From NCBI RefSeq assembly GCF_001436095.1, contig NZ_AYYK01000004.1:372001-436000 (forward strand): a DNA stretch of 64,000 bases, given 5' to 3'. The notes below the pieces were generated by a model. That model searched no databases. It was given only the letters and a program-made list of their open reading frames with translations, and was not told the DNA's origin. The DNA is from Lapidilactobacillus dextrinicus DSM 20335 (GTDB lineage Bacteria; Bacillota; Bacilli; Lactobacillales; Lactobacillaceae). The translations under genes were made by a program, and so were the position numbers. Within the stretch, counting starts at the first letter, position 1. The number at the start of each line of letters is the position of its first letter. Below are positions 30,162 through 39,785 of this stretch, piece by piece.

Positions 30162-31976
30162 CTATTCGACAGTCACACTTTTTGCCAAATTACGAGGTTG
30201 GTCAACATTAAGGCCCCGTTGTAAAGTGGCATAATAGGCTAATAATTGACCACAAACGCCAGTGAGTAGCGGCATTAATTCTGTTGTTAAGGTTGGTAAA
30301 ATAATTTGATCAGCAGCATCTTGGCAGTCTTGATTAGCAATGACTAAGACTTTTGCCCCGCGCGCCACAACTTCTTGAACATTGCCTCGTGTGTGAGCGG
30401 CCGTTGCTTGTTCCGTAATAAAGGCAATCACCGGAACACCAGGTTCAATTAAGGCAATCGTACCATGCTTTAATTCGCCAGCTGCAAAACCCTCCGTATG
30501 CATATAGGAAATCTCTTTTAATTTCAAAGCAGCTTCTAAGCTGACGTCATAATCAACACCACGACCAATATAAAAAGCGTCATTGGCTGTTTGTAAATAA
30601 TCATGCGCTAATTCAGACCAAGTGTCTTTCTCAGCAACCAAAGTTTCCATGCCGTTAGCGGCTAAGCCCAGTTGTCCTAGTAAATCGAAATCTACAGCCG
30701 TTTGAATGGCCAGCTTTTCACCCAGAGCTTTAGCCAAAACTGCTTCGACAGCAATTTGGGCAGTATAGGCTTTGGTTGAAGCAACTGCGATTTCCGGGCC
30801 AGCATGTAGCAATAATGTGTAATCTGCTTCACGTGCCAAAGTTGAGTTGGCAGAATTAGTAATCACCAGCACTGGCAAATGCCGCCGCTTAGCTTCAACT
30901 AGAACTTGACGACTATCGGCTGTCTCCCCGCTTTGTGATAAGAAAACAAAAAATGGCCGTTTTGATAACAATGGCCAGTGATAGCCGAACTCGCTAGCAA
31001 CACCAACTTCGACAGGAATCTCCGTGTACTTTTCAAACAAACGTTTCCCAACAAGACTAGCATGGTAGCTAGTCCCTGCCGCAACGAAGTACAAACGATC
31101 AGCCGCACTTAAAGCCGTCAATAAATCCTGATCAACCGTCACTTGTCGTTCTTCGTCAAAATATTCTTGAGCAATTCGTCGCATCACAGCTGGTTGTTCA
31201 TCAATTTCTTTGAGCATAAAAGTAGGATAACTGCCTTTTGAGACTGATGAATGATCGATTTTAATTTGCGTGATCGTTCGTGATTGTTGGACACCTTGAG
31301 CATCATAAATTTTAACATTGTCCTTTTGAACAATCGCCATTTCCTGATCACGAAGTTCTAAATAATTTTCAGTTTGATCAAAGGTAGCCAACGCATCTGA
31401 ACTTACTAGATTGAATCCGTCACCGACACCGATTAACAAAGGACTCTTATTTTTACCAACTAAGATTTGTTCGGGATGAGCTTGATCCACTAATAAAATG
31501 GCATAGGAACCGTCTAAAAGTTGCAATGTCTTTTGAAAAGCAGCCAAGGTGGTTAAACCCTCGTCTTCAACAAAATGGGCCACTAATTGCACAATGACTT
31601 CTGTATCGGTTTGACTTGCCAGCTTAACATCGCTGAGATATTGGTCAATCAATTCGTGATAGTTATTCAAGACACCATTATGAACCAAATAAAAACGTTT
31701 CGATGTTGAAAATTGCGGATGGGCATTAGCAACGCTGGGTTGACCATGCGTTGCCCACCGCGTATGGGCAATACCGACTGTTCCTTGAACCTCTGGCGTT
31801 AAAGCTGCCTCCAATTTAGCAATTTTTCCAACGGTCTTAACTAAATAATCATGACCAACTTGATCGTTAACATAAATGCCAGCTGAATCATAGCCACGAT
31901 ATTCTAATCGTTTAAGTCCTGTTAATAAAATATCCGTTGTTGAAGTTGACCCAACTACACCGACAATTCCACACAT
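30162..31976 (-). CDS. glmS: Glutamine-fructose-6-phosphate aminotransferase
   Basis: 604 residues, full length. Cys2 of MCGIVGVVG is the glutaminase nucleophile of the N-terminal class II amidotransferase domain (TRWATHGQPSVANAHPQ follows). Two SIS isomerase domains occupy about 285-420 (AAGTSYHASLVGK, SQSGETADS) and 455-595 (GRGVDYDVSLEAALKLKEISYMHTEGFAAGELKHG). It makes glucosamine-6-phosphate, the first step to UDP-GlcNAc and peptidoglycan. Its leader is only about 55-60 bases from the promoter at 32043-32071, too short for a glmS ribozyme, and is covered by NagR-like operators. Confidence 0.97.
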   Translation of the reverse strand: MCGIVGVVGSTSTTDILLTGLKRLEYRGYDSAGIYVNDQVGHDYLVKTVGKIAKLEAALTPEVQGTVGIAHTRWATHGQPSVANAHPQFSTSKRFYLVHNGVLNNYHELIDQYLSDVKLASQTDTEVIVQLVAHFVEDEGLTTLAAFQKTLQLLDGSYAILLVDQAHPEQILVGKNKSPLLIGVGDGFNLVSSDALATFDQTENYLELRDQEMAIVQKDNVKIYDAQGVQQSRTITQIKIDHSSVSKGSYPTFMLKEIDEQPAVMRRIAQEYFDEERQVTVDQDLLTALSAADRLYFVAAGTSYHASLVGKRLFEKYTEIPVEVGVASEFGYHWPLLSKRPFFVFLSQSGETADSRQVLVEAKRRHLPVLVITNSANSTLAREADYTLLLHAGPEIAVASTKAYTAQIAVEAVLAKALGEKLAIQTAVDFDLLGQLGLAANGMETLVAEKDTWSELAHDYLQTANDAFYIGRGVDYDVSLEAALKLKEISYMHTEGFAAGELKHGTIALIEPGVPVIAFITEQATAAHTRGNVQEVVARGAKVLVIANQDCQDAADQIILPTLTTELMPLLTGVCGQLLAYYATLQRGLNVDQPRNLAKSVTVE

Positions 31977-31995
31977 TATTAATCACCTTTTCTAA

Positions 31996-32130
31996 ATTGG
32001 TATATATCAATATTTTAAATTTATAAGATTGGTACATCTGCCATTCTATTGCTTTAAAATAATGTTGTCAATACATATATTTAAATTGGTCTATTTAAAC
32101 AATAGATATTGGTATGGTCGTATCAACAAT
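31996..32130. promoter_or_regulatory. Cluster of ATTGGTATA-type (NagR dre-like) operators before glmS
   Basis: ATTGGTATATATCAAT at 31996-32011 is a near-palindrome; related copies start ATTGGTACATCT (32028), ATTGGTCTATTT (32085) and ATTGGTATGG (32108). These resemble the dre sites of the GntR-family regulator NagR/YvoA, which represses amino-sugar genes and controls glmS in streptococci. They flank and overlap the glmS promoter. Confidence 0.55.
32043..32071 (-). promoter_or_regulatory. Sigma-A promoter of glmS
   Basis: On the minus strand TTGACA (32066-32071), exactly 17 bases, then TAGAAT (32043-32048). The start point would be near 32036, inside the operator cluster. Confidence 0.82.
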
Positions 32131-32162
32131 CACTACTCTAGCTAATTTAATTTTGCAGACAC

Positions 32163-32204
32163 AAAAAAAAGACGCAACCACGATTGTGACTGCGTCTAAA
32201 AAAA
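32163..32204 (-). terminator. Terminator of the glmM operon
   Basis: AGACGCA ... TGCGTCT with a 14-base loop and T-runs on both ends (TTTTTTTT on the minus side). It separates cdaA-cdaR-glmM from glmS. Confidence 0.88.
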
Positions 32205-32226
32205 TAAATATTTTTAAAATTGAATT

Positions 32227-33597
32227 TTATTCAACACCGATTTCATTACGAACAACGTCGGCAATTTGATCAACATATTTCTCAACTAAATCAACTGTTG
32301 GTGCTTCAGCCATGACGCGCAATAATGATTGCGTACCGCTAGGACGTACCAAAATACGACCGTCGCCAGCCATTTCTTTCTCGACAGTATCAATGGCTTC
32401 GACAATTGCTGGATGATCACGCCAATGTTTCTTATCACTGACTTTAACGTTGACTAATTTTTGCGGATAAGTCTTAACAGGCGCCGTTAATTCAGATAAC
32501 TTCTTGCCTGTTTGCTTCATGATATTCAACAATTGAATCCCAGTCAACATGCCATCACCAGTATTATGATAGTCAAAGATAATAATATGACCTGACTGTT
32601 CGCCACCCAGATTATAGTCATGAGCCCGCATTTCTTCTACCACATAACGGTCGCCAACTTGTGTTTGGACAGACTTTAAGTCAGCTTGTTCAATTGCTTT
32701 ATAAAGACCAATATTGCTCATTACCGTCGTCACAATTGTATCGTTTTTTAAGCGACCACGTTGGGCAAAATAAGTCCCTAAGACATATAGAATTTTATCA
32801 CCGTCAATAATATTACCTTGTTCATCAACAGCAATACAACGATCGCCATCGCCATCAAAAGCTAAACCAACATCAGCGCCTGTTTCAACAACTTTGGCTG
32901 CTAATTTTTCTGGATGAGTTGAACCAACGTGATCATTAATGTTTAAACCGTTAGGATTAGTTGCCAAGGTTTGGAAATCAGTATCTAAATCAGCAAAGAG
33001 CCGGTTAACTAATTTGCTTGTTGAACCATTAGCACCATCAACAACTACTTTAAGATCAGTTAAGTTATCAGAAACTGTCTGTTCAATGAATTGTAAATAC
33101 TTCTGAGCAGCTTCTGGGTAGTCATCAACAGTTCCTAAGCCAGCAGCAGCTGGACGAGGTAAAGTATCTTCTGGCGCATCTAGATACTTCTCAATCTCTT
33201 CTTCTTCCTCGTCTGAAAGTTTGTAACCATCAGGTCCGAAGAACTTAATACCATTATCAGCAGCTGGATTATGTGATGCAGAAATCATAATACCAGCATC
33301 GGCACCTTGTGCTTTGACTAAGTAAGCAACAGCTGGGGTCGTAATCACGCCTAACTTCAAGACCTCGATGCCAACAGACAATAATCCTGAAATTAAAGCA
33401 TATTCCAATAATTGACCTGAAGCCCGTGTGTCCCGAGCAACTAAAACCCGGGGAACAGCATTTTCGCGATCTTCGCCCTCTTGCGCGTGTTGGGTTAAAA
33501 CGTAACCACCACAACGACCTAATTTAAATGCTAATTCAGGTGTTAATTCTTGATTGGCAATTCCGCGAACACCATCAGTACCAAAATATTTAACCAT
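32227..33597 (-). CDS. glmM: Phosphoglucosamine mutase
   Basis: 456 residues from ATG 33595-33597 (TTAGGAGAGATTTTA upstream). It interconverts glucosamine-6- and -1-phosphate for UDP-GlcNAc synthesis. Motifs: [15 protein letters not shown], the phosphoserine loop [15 protein letters not shown], the metal site [10 protein letters not shown], the sugar-binding GGEQSGHII and the phosphate-binding [15 protein letters not shown]. It forms an operon with cdaR and cdaA; in several Firmicutes GlmM binds CdaA and inhibits c-di-AMP production. Confidence 0.97.
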   Translation of the reverse strand: MVKYFGTDGVRGIANQELTPELAFKLGRCGGYVLTQHAQEGEDRENAVPRVLVARDTRASGQLLEYALISGLLSVGIEVLKLGVITTPAVAYLVKAQGADAGIMISASHNPAADNGIKFFGPDGYKLSDEEEEEIEKYLDAPEDTLPRPAAAGLGTVDDYPEAAQKYLQFIEQTVSDNLTDLKVVVDGANGSTSKLVNRLFADLDTDFQTLATNPNGLNINDHVGSTHPEKLAAKVVETGADVGLAFDGDGDRCIAVDEQGNIIDGDKILYVLGTYFAQRGRLKNDTIVTTVMSNIGLYKAIEQADLKSVQTQVGDRYVVEEMRAHDYNLGGEQSGHIIIFDYHNTGDGMLTGIQLLNIMKQTGKKLSELTAPVKTYPQKLVNVKVSDKKHWRDHPAIVEAIDTVEKEMAGDGRILVRPSGTQSLLRVMAEAPTVDLVEKYVDQIADVVRNEIGVE

Positions 33598-33624
33598 TAA
33601 AATCTCTCCTAACATTTACCAACA

Positions 33625-34818
33625 TTATTCAGAATCATCGCTCGTAGCCGGCGATGTGCTATTACTTGTGGAAGATGTGCTATTACTCGTGGAAGAAGAT
33701 GATGAAGAACGACTACTGCTGGTTGTTTCATCATCAGACTCACTGGAACTTACACTTGTTGAATCAGAGGACTGATTCGAACTAACACTAGTGCTGGTTG
33801 AACGGCTTGTCTCGCTTGATTGACTAGCACTACTGGAACTTGATGAAGATGATTCAGAATTAGACTGAACCACTTGAACATTAACAACAATCGAAGCAGG
33901 GTTAGTGCTAACCACACCATCCGGTTTAACGATCTTGACCGTCTTTTGGGTATTATTACTAATTCCTTTAACATCAACAGGGACCGTTAACGTTTTATCT
34001 AGCCTATCTAATACAGCTTGTGGTGCATAGACGGTTACTGAATTAACTGAACTTGTTAATGAATATTTCTTTGTATCATCGCTTGAAGCACTTGGCGTTA
34101 AATCAAGTTTTATTTTTTTACTAGGCAGATAAACCGGCAATTCGACATGTGCGGTTTGTGGTGTCAATAAGACATCTACTGCATTGCCATTCTTATCCAA
34201 CGCCTCCAGTAAGACTTCTTGTTCGAAACTTTCGGTCGTATTATTGCTTAGATTTAAGTTGGCCACAACTTGTTTAACACGGGCAACTTCACTCTTAGCA
34301 CCAGAAACACGAACTGTTGACGGACTAATTTCTGGCGTATCTGTTAAATAGCCGTCAACAATCTTACTAGATTTATAGTTAGCTTGAATTGGGAAAGTCT
34401 TATCCGCTCGGGTAGCAATGGTAACCTTAACCGTTGCTGGTTTAATGACATAACTTAGCGACTTATTTAAACCAGATTGTTTAATTCTAACTGTATGCGT
34501 GCCCACTTTTAAATGTCGTACGTCAATATAAACACGGAAATTACGTGTATTCTTTGCTGCCACAACATTAGCATTAGGTCCAGCAATGGTAATTGAAACC
34601 TTTTTAGGATACCCAGTAACATAGTAAGTGTCAAGGTCTGCATCAACTTGAAGGTTCTCGTTTAATGTTTCTTTCGTATTAGCAACTGCAGTTTGTTCCG
34701 TGCTTTGACTTGAACGAGTTGAACCTAAATTTTGACTCGTGACATAAACAAATAATAAAACCGCTAATCCTAGTGATAAGACACGGTATACCCAAGGTCG
34801 GTTAAAAAAGTCTTTCAT
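33625..34818 (-). CDS. cdaR: CdaA regulator, YbbR-domain protein with long Ser-rich tail
   Basis: 397 residues. One membrane helix at about 11-27 (VYRVLSLGLAVLLFVYVTS) anchors extracytoplasmic YbbR repeats: about residues 45-130, 135-215 and 220-310 (VRVSGAKSEVARVKQVVANLNL, PVYLPSKKIKLDLTPS, APQAVLDRLDKTLTVPVDV). CdaR contacts the membrane cyclase CdaA and adjusts c-di-AMP output. Residues from about 320 to the end are nearly all Ser, Thr, Asp, Glu or Asn, an unusual low-complexity tail. It overlaps cdaA by four bases. Confidence 0.93.
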   Translation of the reverse strand: MKDFFNRPWVYRVLSLGLAVLLFVYVTSQNLGSTRSSQSTEQTAVANTKETLNENLQVDADLDTYYVTGYPKKVSITIAGPNANVVAAKNTRNFRVYIDVRHLKVGTHTVRIKQSGLNKSLSYVIKPATVKVTIATRADKTFPIQANYKSSKIVDGYLTDTPEISPSTVRVSGAKSEVARVKQVVANLNLSNNTTESFEQEVLLEALDKNGNAVDVLLTPQTAHVELPVYLPSKKIKLDLTPSASSDDTKKYSLTSSVNSVTVYAPQAVLDRLDKTLTVPVDVKGISNNTQKTVKIVKPDGVVSTNPASIVVNVQVVQSNSESSSSSSSSASQSSETSRSTSTSVSSNQSSDSTSVSSSESDDETTSSSRSSSSSSTSNSTSSTSNSTSPATSDDSE

Positions 34819-35654
34819 TTTTTAGACCCACCTTTCGTAAAGAAATTAAGAACTTGTTGCACTAAGTTCTTCTGTTCTTCGGTACTATCTAAATGTGCGT
34901 GTAAATATTTCAGATAGTCTTCGCGACTTAAGCCATGAATTAACTGACTATTCTTCGTAATCGTAACTTCACCAGTTTCTTCGGAAACCACAATGGTTAA
35001 AGCATCCGTCACTTCACTAATACCAACTGCAGCACGATGACGCGTACCTAACGATTTAGGAATCATATTACTATCAGAAAGCGGCAAGTACGCAGCGGCA
35101 ACCGCAATTTTATTATCACGAATAATCACCGCGCCATCATGAAGTGGTGTATTTGGAATAAAAATATTGATTAACAGTTCTCCTGAAACATCTGCTTCTA
35201 GTGGAATACCTGTCTCAATATAATCTTCCAAACCAGTATTCATTTGGATTGTCATTAAAGCACCGATTCGGCGTTTTGACATATATTGAATGGCTTTATC
35301 AAGCGCATTGATAAATTTATCGGTTTCTTCTTGTGCTTGATGCGTCGTTCCGCCAAATACCTGACTGCGCCCAATTCGCTCCAAGGCCCGCCGTATTTCC
35401 GGCTGAAAGATAACCACCAGCACGACAACGCCCCAATTGATCACCATATCCATGATATAAGAAACGGTGTGCAAATTAAGAAAATAACTAATGGCCTTAA
35501 TGATAATAATAACTACAATACCATTGAACAACTGTACCGCTTTGGTGCCACGGACAATCATAATCAACTTATAAATAAAATACCAGACCACTAGAATATC
35601 AATTAAGTTCATAAAATTTTGTAGCGAGATCAATTGACCCCAATTAATACTCAT
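34815..35654 (-). CDS. cdaA: Membrane diadenylate cyclase
   Basis: 279 residues from ATG 35652-35654 (GAAGGGAGTCTTCAT upstream). Three N-terminal membrane helices (about 15-90, including IDILVVWYFIYKLIMIV and LFNGIVVIIIIKAISYFL) precede the DAC domain. The DAC domain shows the active-site DGA in TPLHDGAVII and the RHR in GTRHRAAVGISE. It condenses two ATP into c-di-AMP, which controls osmolyte and potassium uptake and wall homeostasis. First gene of cdaA-cdaR-glmM. Confidence 0.96.
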   Translation of the reverse strand: MSINWGQLISLQNFMNLIDILVVWYFIYKLIMIVRGTKAVQLFNGIVVIIIIKAISYFLNLHTVSYIMDMVINWGVVVLVVIFQPEIRRALERIGRSQVFGGTTHQAQEETDKFINALDKAIQYMSKRRIGALMTIQMNTGLEDYIETGIPLEADVSGELLINIFIPNTPLHDGAVIIRDNKIAVAAAYLPLSDSNMIPKSLGTRHRAAVGISEVTDALTIVVSEETGEVTITKNSQLIHGLSREDYLKYLHAHLDSTEEQKNLVQQVLNFFTKGGSKK

Positions 35655-35798
35655 ATGAAGACTCCCTTCACTAAAGGATACAAAATTGTGTCCAAAGTAG
35701 ACCACTTAGCATTGATTCCCTTAATTAAATCTCTTGATGTAAAAAATCGATCCTCATAAAGGTGACTGCAATGATTGGATTCACATTTCCCGTCCACA

Positions 35799-35827
35799 AC
35801 TATATTGTTAGTTTATTACAATGACAG
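35799..35827 (-). promoter_or_regulatory. Probable promoter of the cdaA-cdaR-glmM operon
   Basis: On the minus strand CTGTCA (35822-35827), 17 bases and TATAGT (35799-35804), about 145 bases before the cdaA start. No hairpin-forming leader is obvious. Confidence 0.4.
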
Positions 35828-35887
35828 ACTTTTAACAAATGATCACTAAACCAATTTAACAACCAGACTTTATTTAGTGCTTAATTC

Positions 35888-35920
35888 AAGAAAAGTGGCG
35901 CAGTTTTGCGTCACTTTCTT
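35888..35920. terminator. Terminator of the pot operon
   Basis: AAGAAAGTGACGCA and TGCGCCACTTTTCTT pair (minus-strand reading) around an AAAC loop, directly after the potD stop. Confidence 0.75.
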
Positions 35921-35936
35921 AAACTTATTTAAATGA

Positions 35937-37013
35937 TTATTGACGATACATTTTGAATTTTAAAAACAGATCGTTGTATTCTTCAACTTTGGTTGCACCT
36001 AAATCGGCATAAACTTCAAGCTTTTTAATCGTGCTTTCGGGTGGATAGAATTGCCGGTCATTGCGCACACTTGCCGGCAATAATTGTTTAGCTGCTTTAT
36101 TAGGTGTGGCGTAACCAACATATTCGGCATTTTGTGCCGCATTTTGCGGACGAAGCATGAAATTCATAAAAGCATAAGCTGCTTTTTTATTTTTAGCCGT
36201 CTTTGGAATCACCATATTGTCAAACCATAAGTTGCCGCCCTCATTAGGAACAACATAGTGTAAATGCGAATTACCAGCCAACATTTCACTAGCTTCACCG
36301 GACCAAGTAACAGCAATTGGCGCTTCATTTTGAATCATATAAAGCTTAATTTCATCAGCGACAATCGCCTTAACATTGCCAGATAATTGATCCAATTTCT
36401 TTTGTGCTGCTACCATTTCAGCGGTATTCGTTGTATTAACGGAATGTCCTTGCGAAATAAGAGCCATGCCCATAATATCTCTAGCAGAGTCAACTAGCAT
36501 AAGACTGTCACGCCACTTAGGATTCCACAAGTCTTGCCAGTGCTGCATCTCATTAGCTTGAACTTTGCGATCATTATAAATGATACCTAACGTTCCCCAA
36601 AAATAAGGAACTGAATAACGGTTTTCTTCGTCAAAACTCTTATGCAAGAACAAAGGATCTAAGTTTTTAAAGTTGGTTAATTTACTGCGATCAATTGGTA
36701 ATAATAAATGAGCTTTGCGCATTTTTTCAATCATGTAATCACTAGGAATGGCAAGATCATAACTCGTTCCCCCTTGCTTAATCTTCGTGTACATGGCTTC
36801 ATTACTATCAAAAGTTTCGTATTGAACGTGGTAGCCAGTTTCTTTTTCAAACTTTTTAATTAAAACAGGATCAATATAATCGCCCCAATTAAACAGATTG
36901 AGTGTGTTTTTAGTGGTGACACTGCCTTGACTTTCGGATAACTGATGACTGGTAAAAAACAGCAAACCACAGAGCGCCACAATGCCGAATAACATCGTTA
37001 GTAATTTTTTCAT
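35937..37013 (-). CDS. potD: Spermidine/putrescine-binding protein
   Basis: 358 residues. An N-terminal signal/anchor segment (LLTMLFGIVALCGLLFFTS) is followed by the mature extracytoplasmic domain; a Cys in GIVALCG could be acylated, but the lipobox is not ideal. The NLFNWGDYIDPVLIKKFEKETGYHVQYETFDSNEAMY start and YDLAIPSDYMIEKM are characteristic of PotD. It delivers polyamines to the PotABC importer. It overlaps potC by four bases and ends the five-gene operon. Confidence 0.94.
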   Translation of the reverse strand: MKKLLTMLFGIVALCGLLFFTSHQLSESQGSVTTKNTLNLFNWGDYIDPVLIKKFEKETGYHVQYETFDSNEAMYTKIKQGGTSYDLAIPSDYMIEKMRKAHLLLPIDRSKLTNFKNLDPLFLHKSFDEENRYSVPYFWGTLGIIYNDRKVQANEMQHWQDLWNPKWRDSLMLVDSARDIMGMALISQGHSVNTTNTAEMVAAQKKLDQLSGNVKAIVADEIKLYMIQNEAPIAVTWSGEASEMLAGNSHLHYVVPNEGGNLWFDNMVIPKTAKNKKAAYAFMNFMLRPQNAAQNAEYVGYATPNKAAKQLLPASVRNDRQFYPPESTIKKLEVYADLGATKVEEYNDLFLKFKMYRQ

Positions 37014-37840
37014 GGTAGCATCACCTCAGTTCCCAAGGTGCTCTTGCCCGACTTACGTTTACGGCGAGATTGCGAGTATTGTTCAATGAAGTAATAACCA
37101 ACAACCAAGATTAACGCAAAGAGAAACATGACCGCTGACAGGGCATTAATCTCTAAACTAATGCCCTGGCGCGCACGCGAGTAAATCTCCACAGCTAAGG
37201 TAGCAAAACCATTACCAGTGACAAAGAAGGTTACGGCAAAGTCATCTAACGAGTAGGTAAAGGCCATGAAAAAGCCTGAGAAAATTCCTGGCGCAATAAA
37301 CGGTACAATAACACGGCTAAAAGTTTGCCAACGCGTCGCGCCTAAATCCATGGCGGCATTAATTAAAGACGAATCCATTTCATTAACTTTAGGCAAGACC
37401 AACAACACGACAATTGGAATCGAAAAAGCAATGTGAGAAATCAACACTGAACCAAAGCCTAGGCTAATCCCCAATGCTGTAAACAAAATTAAAAAGCTAG
37501 CCCCAATAATGACATCTGGTGAAACCATCAACACATTGTTTAACGTCAATAAAGCAGACTTCACTTTCTTTTGCTTGCGTGCGGCAATTCCAATTGCTCC
37601 CATTGTCCCTACCAAAGTAGCAATTAATGACGACAATAAAGCCAATAATAATGTGTCTAATACGATGATCAGCATCCGTTGGTCCGCAAACAAATCAAGG
37701 TAATGCTGCCAAGTAAAACCAGTAAAGCGGTTCATGTCACCGCCTTTATTAAACGAGTAAAAGATCAAGTAGAAAATCGGAATATATAACAACAGAAAGA
37801 CTAAAACTAAATAAATTGTACTAAAGTGTTTCTTTTTCAT
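37010..37840 (-). CDS. potC: Spermidine/putrescine ABC permease PotC
   Basis: 276 residues with six membrane helices, beginning FSTIYLVLVFLLLYIPIFYLIFYSF. The cytoplasmic EAA loop, which contacts PotA, is NAAMDLGATRWQTFSRVIVPFIAPG. The MAFTYSLDDFAVTFFVTG segment is usual for PotC. It overlaps potB by 20 bases and potD by four. Confidence 0.94.
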   Translation of the reverse strand: MKKKHFSTIYLVLVFLLLYIPIFYLIFYSFNKGGDMNRFTGFTWQHYLDLFADQRMLIIVLDTLLLALLSSLIATLVGTMGAIGIAARKQKKVKSALLTLNNVLMVSPDVIIGASFLILFTALGISLGFGSVLISHIAFSIPIVVLLVLPKVNEMDSSLINAAMDLGATRWQTFSRVIVPFIAPGIFSGFFMAFTYSLDDFAVTFFVTGNGFATLAVEIYSRARQGISLEINALSAVMFLFALILVVGYYFIEQYSQSRRKRKSGKSTLGTEVMLP

Positions 37841-38654
37841 CTGCCATTACCTCCCGATGTTTCTTCTTACGATCATTAGTTAAAAACATGATGATGAACA
37901 TCATCACAATTAAAATCACACCAATTGTTGAACCCATTCCCCAGTTCATTGTGGTCATGAAATGTTCTTCAATAGCCGTTCCCAGTGTAATCACGCGGTT
38001 ACCACCAATTAAACGTGTCACCATAAAGAGTGATAATGATGGAATAAAGACGGCTTGAACACCGGCCTTAACACCACTTAATGTTAAAGGAAAAATAACT
38101 TTCCGAAAAGTTTGAAAATTGGTCGCACCTAAATCTCGGCTGGCATTCACAAGTGCAGGATCTAATTGCACAATGGCATTATAGATTGGCAAAATCATGA
38201 AAGGTATTTCAATATAACTGGCAACCAAAAGAAAACTAGAATCTGAAAATAGTAGTTGCTTAGGACCAATCCCCACAAAAGTTAAAAATTGATTGACGGA
38301 ACCAGTTTGCGAAAACAACCCAATAAAAGCGTATGTCTTTAATAATAAATTGATCCAAGTTGGTAAAATAATCAATAATAACCACAGCTGTTGCCGTTTA
38401 GTTTTACTAAGAAAATAGGCAGTTGGGTAACTGATTAATAAGGTGACAATCGTAATCAACAAGGCATACCAAAATGAATTTAAGGACATTTTTAAATAAA
38501 CCCAAGAGGTACCATAAGTAACATAATTTTGCAGCGTAAATTGACCGGCACTATTTGTAAATGATTGATATAAAATCAGAATTAGTGGTGCCAAGACAAA
38601 CAGCAAAATCCAGGCCAAATAGGGAATCATAAAGAAAGAACGTGTTTTTTTCAA
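37821..38654 (-). CDS. potB: Spermidine/putrescine ABC permease PotB
   Basis: 277 residues, six membrane helices. The start MKKTRSFFMIPYLAWILLFVLAPLILILYQSF and the EAA loop NASRDLGATNFQTFRKVIFPLTLSG fit PotB. It pairs with PotC to form the translocation path. It begins two bases after potA's stop. Confidence 0.94.
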   Translation of the reverse strand: MKKTRSFFMIPYLAWILLFVLAPLILILYQSFTNSAGQFTLQNYVTYGTSWVYLKMSLNSFWYALLITIVTLLISYPTAYFLSKTKRQQLWLLLIILPTWINLLLKTYAFIGLFSQTGSVNQFLTFVGIGPKQLLFSDSSFLLVASYIEIPFMILPIYNAIVQLDPALVNASRDLGATNFQTFRKVIFPLTLSGVKAGVQAVFIPSLSLFMVTRLIGGNRVITLGTAIEEHFMTTMNWGMGSTIGVILIVMMFIIMFLTNDRKKKHREVMADEKETL

Positions 38655-38656
38655 TC

Positions 38657-39748
38657 TTAGTCCTCCTCATATTGTTCCAAACGTGCATCGAAATCTTCTT
38701 CTTTTTCACCGAAACGCATGACGTGAATATCTTCCGGCTCAAAAGTAAGCCCAATTTTTTTGCCATCTTTAACAGGGTTCGTAGAATGAATGAGCCACTC
38801 ATTGCCATCTTCGTCATAACCCACGATTTCAAAGTGATCGCCCCGAAACAGTTGCGTGTCCACCGTCACGACTAATTTGCCTTGTTCTGGCGTTGTAATA
38901 TCTAAATCTTCCGGTCGTAAAACAACTTCTACTTTTTCACCAGATCGCATACCAGCATCTGCACATTCGAACTTCTTACCGACAAATTCAACTTCAAAGT
39001 CTTTGATCATTTTGCCAGGTAAAATATTACTTTCACCAATGAAATTAGCAACAAAATGGTTAATAGGTTCATCATAAATATCAACTGGTGTGCCACTTTG
39101 CAAGGCCTTACCATCGTTCATGACAAAAATTTCATCGCTCATGGCCAAAGCTTCTTCTTGATCATGAGTGACAAAAATAAAGGTAATTTTTAAGCGTTGT
39201 TGCAATTCTCGTAATTCATACTGCATGTCTTTACGTAATTTCATATCGAGTGCTGACAACGGCTCATCAAGTAAAAGCACTTTAGGTTCGTTAACAATAG
39301 CTCGAGCAATGGCAACCCGTTGTTGTTGACCACCAGATAATTCGCTAATTTCACGATTAGCATAGCCAGGTAATTGCACAACTTTTAAGGCGTTTAAAAC
39401 ACGTTCGCGAATCTCTTTTTCTGGCCGTTTCTTAAGTGTTAGGCCAAACGCCACATTGTCAAAAACATCCATATGAGGAAATAAAGCGTAATTCTGAAAG
39501 ACTGTATTTACTTTGCGTTGATTTGCTGGCAAATCATTAATTTTTTTGCCTTCAAAGATAACCTCGCCCTCTGTGGCATCGGTAAACCCAGCGATAATTC
39601 GCAAAATTGTTGTTTTGCCTGACCCCGACGGCCCCAACAATGAATAAAACTTGCCAGGTTCAATAACTAGATCAATATTTTCTAGTGCTGTAAAACCATC
39701 ATCATAGCGCTTTGTGATATTTTTTAATTCAATAATTGGTTTAACCAT
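38657..39748 (-). CDS. potA: Spermidine/putrescine ABC transporter ATPase
   Basis: 363 residues from ATG 39746-39748, five bases after TTGGAGGT. The nucleotide-binding domain has Walker [11 protein letters not shown]-loop [11 protein letters not shown], signature LSGGQQQR, Walker [13 protein letters not shown] and His switch VTHDQEEAL. The C-terminal TOBE domain ([18 protein letters not shown]) completes PotA. It energises polyamine import. It follows the HTH-cupin regulator and heads the transport genes. Confidence 0.96.
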   Translation of the reverse strand: MVKPIIELKNITKRYDDGFTALENIDLVIEPGKFYSLLGPSGSGKTTILRIIAGFTDATEGEVIFEGKKINDLPANQRKVNTVFQNYALFPHMDVFDNVAFGLTLKKRPEKEIRERVLNALKVVQLPGYANREISELSGGQQQRVAIARAIVNEPKVLLLDEPLSALDMKLRKDMQYELRELQQRLKITFIFVTHDQEEALAMSDEIFVMNDGKALQSGTPVDIYDEPINHFVANFIGESNILPGKMIKDFEVEFVGKKFECADAGMRSGEKVEVVLRPEDLDITTPEQGKLVVTVDTQLFRGDHFEIVGYDEDGNEWLIHSTNPVKDGKKIGLTFEPEDIHVMRFGEKEEDFDARLEQYEED

Positions 39749-39785
39749 GATAACCTCCAATAATTGCTTGGTTGACTGCCAAGTT

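Noticed and set aside
31977-32042. glmS ribozyme in the leader
   Set aside because: The leader between the TTGACA/TAGAAT promoter and the ATG is about 60 bases and shows no ribozyme core; operators explain it better.
33554-33775. Plus-strand frame rich in Leu/Val/Glu
   Set aside because: It is the antisense of the repetitive Ser-rich tail of CdaR and has no ribosome binding site.
33600-33860. CRISPR-like repeat array in the cdaR tail
   Set aside because: The repeats are irregular, coding and Ser-codon driven, with no uniform spacers; no CRISPR array was seen anywhere in the window.
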